From assembly GCF_003594875.1 (NCBI RefSeq), contig NZ_QZEY01000002.1, forward strand, positions 496,001-560,000: a DNA stretch of 64,000 bases, given 5' to 3'. The DNA comes from Bailinhaonella thermotolerans. Its GTDB lineage: Bacteria > Actinomycetota > Actinomycetes > Streptosporangiales > Streptosporangiaceae. Position 1 is the first letter of the stretch, and every line of letters begins with the position of its first letter. Shown here in pieces: positions 25,161 to 33,063 of the stretch. A model generated the notes under the pieces. It did not search any database and was not told where the DNA came from. It worked only from the letters and a program-made list of their open reading frames with translations. Both the position numbers and the translations under genes were made by a program.

Positions 25161-25346
25161 TCACGATGCTGAGCGGGTCCCGGGTTCCTCCTCTCGTTCG
25201 CGTCGGAGGCGGTCGGCGCGGGCGCGGGCGGTCATCGCGCGCAGGATGGCGCGCGCCTTGTCGATCGTCTCCGTCATCGGGATCGACGGCGCCGCGTACG
25301 GCGGGGGCGGGTACGGCGGGCCGGCCTCGGGTGGCACGGGCGTCAT
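25161..25346 (-). CDS. Small conserved ORF, copy 2 (duplicated)
   Basis: The 61-aa product starts at ATG 25346 behind GAGAGGAGG. The start overlaps the stop of the 91-aa gene (ATGA). Its central 36 residues equal those of the copy at 23187-23375. The N-terminus (MTPVPPEAGPPYPP) and C-terminus (EREEEPGTRSAS) differ. It is the last gene of a three-gene coupled cassette. Function unknown. Confidence 0.65.
   Translation of the reverse strand: MTPVPPEAGPPYPPPPYAAPSIPMTETIDKARAILRAMTARARADRLRREREEEPGTRSAS
25204..25311. repeat. 108-bp direct repeat, right copy
   Basis: Partner of 23224-23331 with 107 of 108 identical bases in the same orientation. Identity stops abruptly at both ends. Confidence 0.95.
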
Positions 25347-25618
25347 CGCGCTCCTCCTCTCCGGGAACCGGGTGCGGGATCGGGCGGGAGTGGCCGCCGT
25401 TCCTCGCCGGCGATCAGCCCGCCCAGGCCGGCCAGGCTTTCGGAGGCCAGCCGCGCCCCGCCCTCCGCGTGGCCCGGCCCAGGGCGGCGCTCGGCGGTCC
25501 ACGTCGCGTCGCCGTCGCGAGCGACCTCCCAGCCCGGGTGCGGCGCCGCCACCGCCTCCAGCCGCCGCAGGTCCTCCGGGGCGAGAGTGACCCCCGGATC
25601 GTTCCACCAGCGCGTCAC
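25343..25618 (-). CDS. Small accessory protein (91 aa)
   Basis: The product starts at GTG 25618, overlapping the previous stop by GTGA, with sequence VTRWWNDPGVTLAPEDLRRL, HPGWEVARDGDATWTAERRP and a Pro/Arg-rich tail. The GWEV-x-W-x-A pattern is a weak echo of the 86-aa upstream protein (FPDWMIFRSDAGRWWA), so they may be distant relatives. Tight coupling on both sides supports a real gene. Its function is not recognised. Confidence 0.6.
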   Translation of the reverse strand: MTRWWNDPGVTLAPEDLRRLEAVAAPHPGWEVARDGDATWTAERRPGPGHAEGGARLASESLAGLGGLIAGEERRPLPPDPAPGSRRGGAR

Positions 25619-25875
25619 GGCACCCTCCTCACGCGCGGTGCGGGCCGCCGGGCCCGCGCGGCGGCCGCCTGCCGCCGCTCCTGCTCCCGCAGCCGCTCGG
25701 CGAGCCCGCCGGGATCGTCGGCGTCCACCATCCGGTCGCAGCACTCCGCCATCTCGTACCCGGTCAGCCCCCGCCTGAGCGACGCCCACCACCTCCCCGC
25801 GTCACTCCGAAAGATCATCCAGTCCGGGAACTCCTCACACAGAGCCGAGGGCGCAGGGGAATCGGATTCGGGCAT
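25615..25875 (-). CDS. Small accessory protein with FPxWxIxRSDxGRWWA motif (86 aa)
   Basis: The product starts at ATG 25875 (AGGAAGG lies 12 nt upstream). The motif EEFPDWMIFRSDAGRWWASL is one I have seen in many short actinobacterial proteins that neighbour XRE regulators. A helical Arg/Ala-rich C-terminus follows (GGLAERLREQERRQAAAARA). It is first in the coupled three-gene cassette and divergent from the second XRE gene, so the gap of about 190 bp probably carries both promoters. Function unknown. Confidence 0.65.
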   Translation of the reverse strand: MPESDSPAPSALCEEFPDWMIFRSDAGRWWASLRRGLTGYEMAECCDRMVDADDPGGLAERLREQERRQAAAARARRPAPRVRRVP

Positions 25876-26064
25876 GGATCAGTCGCGCCTTCCTCTTCAG
25901 GGGGCCGCCGGGCATCACCGGCGACTCGATGGCAACGGGGTTCTCCGGCTCCGGCCGGGCCGGGCTTCCTGGAATTCATGAGATACCTGCGCGCGAGGTT
26001 CGCACGAGAGGACACTGGAGGGCAGGAGAGGACATCGGTCCGACTGGCGGAGAGGGTGCGCGCG

Positions 26065-27291
26065 ATGGTGGCGGATCGCGGCCTGCCCGGGTGGGCCGTG
26101 CGCCTTCGGGCGGAGCGGCGTGAACGGATGTGGTCCCAGAAACGCATGGCCGCGGAGTTGCGGAACGCGGCGGACGCCGACCTCCAGGGCAGCCTGCCGG
26201 AGATCGCGAGCCTGGTACGCGGTATCCGCAGGTACGAGGCGGGCGAGCATCGGCCCGAGGACCCGTATCGGACGCTCTACTGCAGGGTCTTCCGGATGTC
26301 TGAGGAGGAGTTGTTCGGAGCTCGGCCGGAGGTCCCCGAGCGGGACGACGAGACCGACGCCCTCGAACTGGCCCAGCGAATCTCGGCCACCGATGTCGGG
26401 GAGGAGACGCTCTCGCGGCTGGAGGGCGCCGTGGACGACCTCGCGGTGGCCTATCCCCGCACGCCGCCCGCCGAGTTGCTCATAAGGACGCGGCGGCACC
26501 TGGCCTACGTCGCGCGCCTGCTCGACGGGAAGAAGACCCTCGCGGAGCACCGGAGGCTGCTGGTGACCGCCGGGTGGCTGTCGCTCCTGGCCTCGACGTG
26601 CCACATCGACCTGCGCCAGTTCCCGGCGGGCGCGGCCCGCCTGCGTACGGCGGCGCAGCTCGCGCGGCACACCGAGCACGCCGAGATCGCGGCGTGGTGC
26701 CTGGAGACCGAGGCGTGGCAGGCGCTCACCAGCGGCGACCACCGCCGTGCCCTCGACCTCTCCCAGGGCGCGCAGGCCGTCGCGCCCAAGGGCGGCTCTC
26801 CCTACATCCAGGCGACGGCGCAGGAGGGCCGGGTCTGGGCCCGCCTGGGCGGGCGCCGGGAGACCCGCGCCGTGCTGCGGCGCGTGGAGGGCCTCGTCTC
26901 ATCCCTGCCGACGCCCGACCGTCCCGAGCATCACTACCGGTACGACCCGGCGAAGAGCATCGCCTACACGGCGACGACGCTGGCGTGGATCGGTGATCCC
27001 GCCGCGGAGCCGTACGCCAGGCAGGTGCTCGCCCGTCTGGAATCGGCGGACGGCCCCGCCCGGCCCCGGCGCGCCGTGTCGGCACGCCTCGACCTGTCGC
27101 TCGCGCTCCTCGCCGCGGACCAGCCCGAGGAGGCCGCACACGTGACCCTCTCGGCGCTGACCAGCGGCCGCCTCGTCCCGTCCAACTTCTGGAGGGCCGC
27201 CGAGATCATCGAGCGGATCGAGGCCCGGAGACTCCCCGAGGCCACGGAACTCCACGAGGCGTACGCGCACCTGCGACAAGCCTCTGCGTGA
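26065..27291 (+). CDS. Second XRE-family regulator with TPR-like C-terminus
   Basis: The 408-aa product starts at ATG 26065, 8 nt after GGAGAGGG. An in-frame ATG at 25978 would add 29 residues but has a weak ribosome site. The N-terminus VRLRAERRERMWSQKRMAAE with IRRYEAGEHRPEDPYRTLYC is a helix-turn-helix of the XRE type common in actinomycetes. Helical repeats follow from residue 120 on (WLSLLASTCHIDLRQFPAG, LARHTEHAEIAAWCLETEAW, AAEPYARQVLARLESADGP). It is divergent from the small-ORF cassette and a likely regulator of it. Confidence 0.85.
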   Translation: MVADRGLPGWAVRLRAERRERMWSQKRMAAELRNAADADLQGSLPEIASLVRGIRRYEAGEHRPEDPYRTLYCRVFRMSEEELFGARPEVPERDDETDALELAQRISATDVGEETLSRLEGAVDDLAVAYPRTPPAELLIRTRRHLAYVARLLDGKKTLAEHRRLLVTAGWLSLLASTCHIDLRQFPAGAARLRTAAQLARHTEHAEIAAWCLETEAWQALTSGDHRRALDLSQGAQAVAPKGGSPYIQATAQEGRVWARLGGRRETRAVLRRVEGLVSSLPTPDRPEHHYRYDPAKSIAYTATTLAWIGDPAAEPYARQVLARLESADGPARPRRAVSARLDLSLALLAADQPEEAAHVTLSALTSGRLVPSNFWRAAEIIERIEARRLPEATELHEAYAHLRQASA

Positions 27292-27443
27292 ACCCACGGC
27301 CCCGATGTCTTGATCAGGAGATTTACAAGTTGTCCGAGTAGTAGTCAATGGGTGCCGCGCGGGTGAGAGGATTGTGGATTCACCGGGCCTGCAGAGAGGT
27401 GGTTTCGTCGGGGCGATGTCGTCCTACCGTCCGGGAGGCGGGC

Positions 27444-28190
27444 ATGGCCCACGTATCGACCTGCGCGGAGGCGAGGAAGCACAAGTGCGTGTGCCAGGGC
27501 TGTGGGGGTTCTCTGCACGGGTGGCCGTCGCGGCTGGACTACGCGGGTGACACGTCGGCGCGGGAACGTCTTCGCGCGGAGGCGGAGGCTGCCTGGGAGC
27601 GGTGCCGGCGCGAAGGCACGAAACCGGTGACCTACAAGCATCAGGAGCCCGGGGTCGATCTGGCCGTGGCGGACATCGTGGACTGGCTCGCGCAGCGCCC
27701 GCAGGTCGTCAAGGACGTCCACGCGGTCGGCGACGTGATCGTCAAGGAGGTCATCGGGGCGCTCGATCCGCCGAAGGGGTCGGAGGACTGGAAGGCCCAT
27801 CGGCGGAGGCTGCTCGACCACTTCTGGTGCGATCTGCTGGCCGCGCTCGCCGCCACACTCTCGAAGGTGAAGCGCTGGTACGACGACGTGCCGGATCTGG
27901 TGGCGCGCGCGATCCTGGAATGCCGTGAGAGGGAGCGCCGCGGCCCCATCTCCGAAGCCCTGGTCCGGCTCGCCGTGAAGATGGTCTGGAGATCCCTTGG
28001 CGAGATGGCGTTCGCCGGGCAGATCGACGCGTGCGTACGCGTCCTGCGCATCCTGGCCGTCCTCATCTGCCCCGAGCCCGAGCGCCACCCCGCGGTGCTG
28101 CGCGCGTGCCTGGAGCCGCTGGCGAAGGAGACGGCCTCGGAGGTGACCAAGGAGCGCCTCAAGCAGGTCTTCCCCGAATTCGCCGTGTAG
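27444..28190 (+). CDS. Unrecognised protein with Cys-rich N-terminus (248 aa)
   Basis: The product starts at ATG 27444 after GGGAGG. It begins with a compact Cys motif, C-x6-C-x-C-x2-C-GG-x3-HGW (residues about 7-27), which could bind zinc. Similar CxCxGxxHG starts occur in actinobacterial accessory proteins I cannot assign. The rest is alpha-helical with KHQEPGVDLAVADIVDWLAQ, DHFWCDLLAALAATLSKVKR and LRILAVLICPEPERHPAVLR. No catalytic signature or membrane segment is seen. It lies between an XRE regulator and a toxin-antitoxin pair and is preceded by a 152-bp AT-richer gap, possibly its promoter. The function is unknown. Confidence 0.65.
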   Translation: MAHVSTCAEARKHKCVCQGCGGSLHGWPSRLDYAGDTSARERLRAEAEAAWERCRREGTKPVTYKHQEPGVDLAVADIVDWLAQRPQVVKDVHAVGDVIVKEVIGALDPPKGSEDWKAHRRRLLDHFWCDLLAALAATLSKVKRWYDDVPDLVARAILECRERERRGPISEALVRLAVKMVWRSLGEMAFAGQIDACVRVLRILAVLICPEPERHPAVLRACLEPLAKETASEVTKERLKQVFPEFAV

Positions 28191-28268
28191 CCGAGCCCGC
28201 GCCCCTGCCGTCGAACCCGTGACGGTGCCCGGACCTCAAGGCCGCCTTCGCCCGCTATCGGCGCGTCA

Positions 28269-28302
28269 TCCCGGGCCGCGCCTCCTGACGACCGGCCCGG
28301 GA
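28269..28302. terminator. Candidate bidirectional hairpin
   Basis: TCCCGGGCC (28269-28277) and GGCCCGGGA (28294-28302) form a perfect 9-bp stem with a 16-nt loop. It lies between the convergent Cys-rich-protein gene and the toxin gene. No T-tract follows. Confidence 0.4.
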
Positions 28303-28319
28303 CGCTCACGGGTGGCAGG

Positions 28320-28574
28320 TCAGTCGAGCCAGGTGACTCTCAGGATCTCCACGCGGCGCTGGTCTTCGAGGATCAGGTAGACGACGAGGCCCTGGCCTTC
28401 CTGGCCGAAAGTGCGCACCCGAATGGAGGCGTCCGGGTTCCGGCGATGGAGGGGAGGACCGCCCCAGGGGTTGAGTTCCAGGACCACCCGCACCTCCGCC
28501 AGTGACGCGAGGGCGTCCTTGGGGAGGGCTTCGATCTGGGCGATCGCGTCCTCGACCACCCCGAGTTCGTACAC
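28320..28574 (-). CDS. RelE/ParE-like toxin
   Basis: The 84-aa product starts at GTG 28574, directly after the antitoxin TAG. It has the short alpha-alpha-beta layout of the RelE/ParE superfamily: MYELGVVEDAIAQIEALP, LAEVRVVLELNPWGGPPLHR, then strands IRVRTFGQEG, GLVVYLILEDQRRVEILRVTW. RelE toxins cut mRNA in the ribosome and ParE toxins block gyrase; the sequence alone does not decide between them. The zero-base spacing to the upstream gene marks a toxin-antitoxin operon. Confidence 0.78.
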   Translation of the reverse strand: MYELGVVEDAIAQIEALPKDALASLAEVRVVLELNPWGGPPLHRRNPDASIRVRTFGQEGQGLVVYLILEDQRRVEILRVTWLD

Positions 28575-28904
28575 CTAGAAACCCAGGTCGGCGAGCACGT
28601 CACGGGCGGGGCGGGACGGGACCTCCTCGCCGCGCTTCAGGCGGGCGGCGGTGTCGAGCATGGCCCGGTGCGCTCCGGCGTCCTGGGACAGCCGCGCGAT
28701 CAGCGACCAGTGGTCCAGGCACTCGAAGACGGGGGACAGGTCCAGCGTCTGGGCGGCCTCGGCCATGACGGCCCGGTAGTCCCGCTCGAACCCCTCCACG
28801 TCCTCGGGCAGGAGCGCGGCGCGGATCGACCGCGGAGTCCTGGCGATGTCCGAGACGGACGACGTGGGAACCGTCCCGCTCTCGTGCGCGTCGGCCGTCA
28901 CCAT
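28575..28904 (-). CDS. DUF6247-like antitoxin
   Basis: The product is about 109 aa with start ATG 28904; an ATG at 28913 and a GTG at 28901 are alternatives. Its core, RSIRAALLPEDVEGFERDYR then AQTLDLSPVFECLDHWSLIA, matches the DUF6247 pattern found upstream of small RelE-like genes in actinobacteria. It should neutralise the downstream toxin and may repress the operon. Its C-terminus (ARDVLADLGF) ends immediately before the toxin start. Confidence 0.72.
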   Translation of the reverse strand: MVTADAHESGTVPTSSVSDIARTPRSIRAALLPEDVEGFERDYRAVMAEAAQTLDLSPVFECLDHWSLIARLSQDAGAHRAMLDTAARLKRGEEVPSRPARDVLADLGF

Positions 28905-29058
28905 CGCCTCCATTCCTCGTCCATGGCGTTCTCATGCTACTCGCGCGCCACACGTCTGGCGGCTCGTCCGGGCCGACTTGCGCCTGTCCTGGACGCCCGT
29001 CACCGGGGACGGTCGTCGCGGTCCGGCCTGGGTGAGGCCCCGCGGCGTACGGCATGAG

Positions 29059-29086
29059 CCCCGCCGCCCGAAGGTGGGCGGCGGGG
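29059..29086 (-). terminator. Candidate terminator of the acyl-CoA operon
   Basis: CCCCGCCGCCC (29059-29069) and GGGCGGCGGGG (29076-29086) form a perfect 11-bp stem with a 6-nt loop, 33 nt beyond the acyl-CoA synthetase stop. Confidence 0.6.
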
Positions 29087-29118
29087 GCGGGGGCGGGTCC
29101 AGGGGGCGGGGGCGGGGT

Positions 29119-30687
29119 TCAGGGGGTGGGGATGCCCGCCTCCTTGAGGTATTGGGTTCGGACGGTGGTGCGGCTGAGTTTGCCGGTGGGGGTTCTCGGG
29201 AGTTCTTCGCGGTAGACGATGTGCTTGGGGTGCTTGAAGTGGGCCAGCCGGGGTTCGCAGTGGGCCAGGAGGTCCTTGGTCAGGGACTCGCCGGGGACGA
29301 CGCCGGGGGCCGGCTGGACGAGGGCGACCACGTTGTGGCCCCACTCGGGGTCGGGGACGCCGATGACGGCGATGTCGGCCACGGCGGGGTGCTCCAGGAA
29401 GGCGGCCTCGATCTCGGCGGGGTAGATGTTGACGCCGCCGGAGATGATGAGGTCGGTGCGGCGGTCGCAGATGAACAGGTAGCCGTCCTCGTCGAGGTAG
29501 CCGATGTCGCCGGGGGTGTACCACTCCCCGCGCATGGTCCCGGCGGTCTTCTCCGGGTCCTTGCGGTACTCGAACCGGCCCAGCGCCATCTTGACGTACA
29601 CCAGCCCGGGCTCGCCCGGGGGCAGCTCCTCGCCGTCCTCGGACAGGACGCGGGCCTCGAAGGTGGGGGCGGGGCGGCCGACGGTCCCGGGCCGCGCCAG
29701 CCACTCGTGGGGCTTGACGGCGAAGGCGACGGCGCTCTCGGTGGAGCCGTAGTACTCGTACAGGACCGGGCCCCACCAGTCCATCATGGCCTGCTTCACC
29801 GCGACCGGGCACGCGGCGGCGGTGTGGATGACCTGCTTGAGGGACGAGACGTCGTACCGGGCCCGGATGTCGGGGGGCAGCGCCAGCAGGCGGTGGAACA
29901 TGGTCGGCACCATCATGGTGTTGTCCACCTTGTAGCGGCCGATCAGGTCCAGGACCAGCGTGGGCTCGAAGCGCGGGGCGATCAGGACCGTGTGGCCGAA
30001 GTGCAGGGCGAACAGCGCGTGCGCGCTCGGCGCGGAGTGGTACATCGGCGAGGTCACCAGGTGCACCGCGTCGCCGGGCGCCAGGTCGCACACCTCGCCG
30101 AAGAACCACAGGTAGAGCGGGACGATCTCCTCGGGAGGGTTCGGCGGCAGCGGGCGCTGGACGCCCTTGGGGCGGCCGGTGGTGCCCGAGGTGTACCACA
30201 TGACCGTTCCCGCGCGGCGGTCCGGCGGGGCCGAGGCGGGCATCCCGGCCTCCAGGTCGGCGAGGGGCCGGAACCCGGGGGCCGACGGCGCGGCGAAGCG
30301 GCGGTCCGCCGCTATCCCCGCCTCGTCGCACGCGTCGGAGACCGCGCTCGCGTACGCCGTGCCGGCCACGACCGCGGCGGCCTCGCAGTCCGCCACGATG
30401 TAGGCGATCTCCGAGGCGGTCAGGTGCCAGTTGACCGGCGTGTAGTACATCCCGCTCTGGCCGGTGGCGAGCATGAGCGCGAGCGCGTCCACGTCGTTGG
30501 GGAGCACCCCCGCGACGACCGACCCGGGACCGGCACCGAGCGCGGCCAGGCCGTGGGAGATCCGGTTGACACGCGCGAGCAGGTCGCCGTACGTCGTGAC
30601 CGACCCGTCCGGGCCGATCACCGCGCGGCGGCCGGGGTCGGCGGCCGCGATCTCGTAGAACCCCCGAAGCGTGCTGATGTCGGTCAT
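29119..30687 (-). CDS. Acyl-CoA synthetase (FadD17-like position)
   Basis: The 522-aa AMP-forming ligase starts at ATG 30687 after GAAAGG. Motifs are TVMWYTSGTTGRPKGVQ (P-loop), EYYGSTES, GEWYTPGDIGYLDEDGYLFI, DRRTDLIISGGVNIYPAEIE and the catalytic Lys in PRTPTGKLSR. It activates a carboxylic acid to its CoA thioester for beta-oxidation. It is the last gene of a three-gene operon behind two acyl-CoA dehydrogenases (40-bp gap). That order equals fadE26-fadE27-fadD17 of M. tuberculosis, a cholesterol side-chain locus, so a steroid or branched side chain is a plausible substrate. Sequence does not prove it. Confidence 0.92.
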   Translation of the reverse strand: MTDISTLRGFYEIAAADPGRRAVIGPDGSVTTYGDLLARVNRISHGLAALGAGPGSVVAGVLPNDVDALALMLATGQSGMYYTPVNWHLTASEIAYIVADCEAAAVVAGTAYASAVSDACDEAGIAADRRFAAPSAPGFRPLADLEAGMPASAPPDRRAGTVMWYTSGTTGRPKGVQRPLPPNPPEEIVPLYLWFFGEVCDLAPGDAVHLVTSPMYHSAPSAHALFALHFGHTVLIAPRFEPTLVLDLIGRYKVDNTMMVPTMFHRLLALPPDIRARYDVSSLKQVIHTAAACPVAVKQAMMDWWGPVLYEYYGSTESAVAFAVKPHEWLARPGTVGRPAPTFEARVLSEDGEELPPGEPGLVYVKMALGRFEYRKDPEKTAGTMRGEWYTPGDIGYLDEDGYLFICDRRTDLIISGGVNIYPAEIEAAFLEHPAVADIAVIGVPDPEWGHNVVALVQPAPGVVPGESLTKDLLAHCEPRLAHFKHPKHIVYREELPRTPTGKLSRTTVRTQYLKEAGIPTP

Positions 30688-30727
30688 GTGCGGCCTTTCA
30701 CGACTCAGGGCCCGGGGCGGGCCGGTG

Positions 30728-31807
30728 TCAGAGCACGAGGTCGGCGAGGCGGGCGCGGTGCGCCCGGGGCGGCCCGAGCAGCACCTCCAGGCTCTTGGCC
30801 CGCTTGTAGTACAGGTGGGCGTCGTGCTCCCAGGTGAACCCGATGCCGCCATACAGCAGCAGGTGGTCCTTGGCGACCTGGAAGCACGCCCGCCCGGTGT
30901 ACGCCTGGGCGAGCGCGGCGGCGGCCGGCAGCTCCCCCGGGGCCTCCCCGGCGGCCCACGCGGCGTGCCGTACGACGGACTCGGCCTGCTCCAGGGCGCA
31001 GTGCATGTCGGCGAGCCGATGCTTCACACCCTGATAAGAGCCGATGTACCGGCCGAACGCCACCCTGATCCCGGCGTACTCGGTGATCGCGGCCAGGCTC
31101 GCCCGCAGCACGCCGAGCTGCTCGGCCGCGACGGCCACGGACGCCAGGTCCAGCGCACGCGCGAGCCCGTCCCCCTCGACCAGCCGCGCCGGGGCCGCCG
31201 CGAACTCCACGCGCGCCTGCCGCCGCGTCAGGTCGAGCGTCGTCAGCGGCGCGCGCTCTCCGCCGGTGGTGACGAAGAGCCGGGTCCGGCCGCCGAGCCG
31301 GGCCGGGACGACGAGCAGGTCGGCGTCCGCGCCGTTCAGGACGTACGGCGCGACGCCGTCGAGGACGTGCCCGCCGCCGGCCTCCGCGGCGGTGACCGAC
31401 GGGGCGCCCCACCACGAGCCGTCGGCCGAGGAGGGGGCGAAGGAGGCGCGGACCCGGCCCTCGGCGATGCCGGGCAGGTGGTCCTTGGCGGCGCCCGCGT
31501 CGCCCGACTCCAGCAGGACGAGCGTGGCCAGGGTGGTCGCCAGGAACGGCCCCGGGAGGAGGGCCGCGCCCAGTTCCTCCAGCACCACGGCCAGCTCCGC
31601 GTGCCCCGCGCCGGCGCCGCCGTACTCCTCGGGGACGACGAGCCCGGACAGGCCGAGCTCGCCGTTCATCCGGTCGTAGGCGGCGCGGTCGTAGCCGTCG
31701 CCGGCCTCCATGACCTCGCGCACGCGCCCGGGCGGGAGCGTGGCGGACAGGAAGGACCGCACCGCCTGGCGCAGGTCGTTCTGCTCACTGGTCAGCACGA
31801 GCTTCAC
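30728..31807 (-). CDS. Acyl-CoA dehydrogenase subunit (FadE27/ChsE5-like)
   Basis: The 359-aa product starts at GTG 31807, overlapping the upstream stop by four bases. Conserved parts are RSFLSATLPPGRVREVMEAG, GLVVPEEYGGAGAGHAELAV, FGRYIGSYQGVKHRLADMHC and the C-terminal LLYGGIGFTWEHDAHLYYKR, where the Glu is at the usual catalytic position. Adjacent, translationally coupled ACAD pairs of this kind form alpha2-beta2 heterotetramers in mycobacterial steroid side-chain oxidation. It should introduce the 2,3-double bond into an acyl-CoA, with electrons going to ETF. Confidence 0.9.
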   Translation of the reverse strand: MKLVLTSEQNDLRQAVRSFLSATLPPGRVREVMEAGDGYDRAAYDRMNGELGLSGLVVPEEYGGAGAGHAELAVVLEELGAALLPGPFLATTLATLVLLESGDAGAAKDHLPGIAEGRVRASFAPSSADGSWWGAPSVTAAEAGGGHVLDGVAPYVLNGADADLLVVPARLGGRTRLFVTTGGERAPLTTLDLTRRQARVEFAAAPARLVEGDGLARALDLASVAVAAEQLGVLRASLAAITEYAGIRVAFGRYIGSYQGVKHRLADMHCALEQAESVVRHAAWAAGEAPGELPAAAALAQAYTGRACFQVAKDHLLLYGGIGFTWEHDAHLYYKRAKSLEVLLGPPRAHRARLADLVL

Positions 31808-33051
31808 CGCCGAGTGCCTCCGCCCTGGGAGTTGACCTTGAGTTCGGAGAAGGGCACGTTCTTGTCCACGCGCGGCTCCGGGGGCAGCCCGAGCACCCGG
31901 TCGCCGATGATGTTGCGCATGATCTCGTTGGTGCCGCCGCCGAGCGCCATCGCCGGGGCCAGGGAGAGCGCGTGCGCGATCCGCCCGGCGTCCCCGCCGT
32001 CCCCGGCGCTGTCGCCGCCGTCGCCGGTCTCGCCGTCCTCCCGGTAGGCGACCGAGCCGGGCCCGGCCAGCGACGCCGCCAGGTCCGCCTGGAACAGCGT
32101 CAGCTCCGCGAGCAGCAGCTTGGCGGCCGAGCCCCGGGCGCCGGGGAAGATCCCCGCCTTGGTCTCCTGCGACAGCCGCGTGTTGAACAGGCTGAGCGCG
32201 CGCGAGCGGATGTACAGCTCCACGAGCTGATCGCGCACGATCGGGTCGCCGAGGTCGGCGCGGGAGCGCAGCGCCTCGAACGACACGGGGTTCTCGCTCT
32301 GGCCGCTCATGCCGACGCCGCCGGCGATCGACAGGCGCTCGTGCAGGAGCGTGGTGACGGCGACCTGCCAGCCCCCGTTCACCTCGCCCACCCGGTCCGC
32401 GTCCGGGATGCGCACGCCGTCGAAGAAGATCTCGTTGAAGTGGGCGCGCCCGGTCATGTCCCTCAGCGGCCGCACCGTGACGCCGGGGGCGCGCATGTCC
32501 ACGACGAGCATGGTCAGGCCCTTGTGCTTGGGCACGCCCGGGTCGGTGCGGGTGAGCAGCAGCCCCCGGTCGGCGTGCTGGGCCACGCTCGTCCAGACCT
32601 TCTGCCCGTGCACGACCCACTCGCCGCCGTCGCGCTCGGCGCGCGTCTGCAGCCCGGCCACGTCCGACCCGGCGCCGGGTTCGGAGAAGAGCTGGCACCA
32701 GATCTCCTCGCCGCGCAGGAGCGGGCGGATCCACCTGGCCTTCTGCTCCTCGGTGCCCATGTCCAGCACGGTCGGGCCGCACATGCCGAGCCCGATCGAG
32801 AACACGTAGATCGGCAGCGTGAAGTCCCGCGCCTCGGCGGCGAACGCCCGGTCCTCGGCCTGGGTGAGCCCCTGCCCGCCGTACTCGCGCGGCCAGGTGA
32901 TCCCGGAGTACCCGGCGTCGTGCATCCTGGCCATGAACGCCTTGGCGCGGGCCACCCCGTCCTCGTCGGGCGTGGCCTCGGCGCGGTGGCCCGGCGCGTT
33001 CGCGGCCAGCCACTCCCGCGCCCGCCGGCGGTACTCCTCCAGGTCGCTCAT
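31804..33051 (-). CDS. Acyl-CoA dehydrogenase subunit (FadE26/ChsE4-like)
   Basis: The 415-aa product starts at ATG 33051 after GGAGGCGCCG. It shows ITWPREYGGQGLTQAEDRAF, the FAD-loop LFSEPGAGSDVAGLQTRAER, VHGQKVWTSVAQHADRGLLL and C-terminal GGGTNEIMRNIIGDRVLGLP. The residues match the larger partner of heterotetrameric ACADs, in which the FAD-contacting and catalytic parts are shared between subunits. First gene of the operon, with the 31-bp shared promoter motif ending 12 nt before the ATG. A GD-rich insert (GETGDGGDSAGDGGDAGR) lies near residue 360. Confidence 0.9.
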   Translation of the reverse strand: MSDLEEYRRRAREWLAANAPGHRAEATPDEDGVARAKAFMARMHDAGYSGITWPREYGGQGLTQAEDRAFAAEARDFTLPIYVFSIGLGMCGPTVLDMGTEEQKARWIRPLLRGEEIWCQLFSEPGAGSDVAGLQTRAERDGGEWVVHGQKVWTSVAQHADRGLLLTRTDPGVPKHKGLTMLVVDMRAPGVTVRPLRDMTGRAHFNEIFFDGVRIPDADRVGEVNGGWQVAVTTLLHERLSIAGGVGMSGQSENPVSFEALRSRADLGDPIVRDQLVELYIRSRALSLFNTRLSQETKAGIFPGARGSAAKLLLAELTLFQADLAASLAGPGSVAYREDGETGDGGDSAGDGGDAGRIAHALSLAPAMALGGGTNEIMRNIIGDRVLGLPPEPRVDKNVPFSELKVNSQGGGTRR

Positions 33052-33063
33052 CGGCGCCTCCAA

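Noticed and set aside
21553-28913. Complete integrative element or prophage
   Set aside because: No integrase, relaxase, replication or structural phage gene is visible, and no attachment-site duplication was found. The segment is called accessory, not a defined element.
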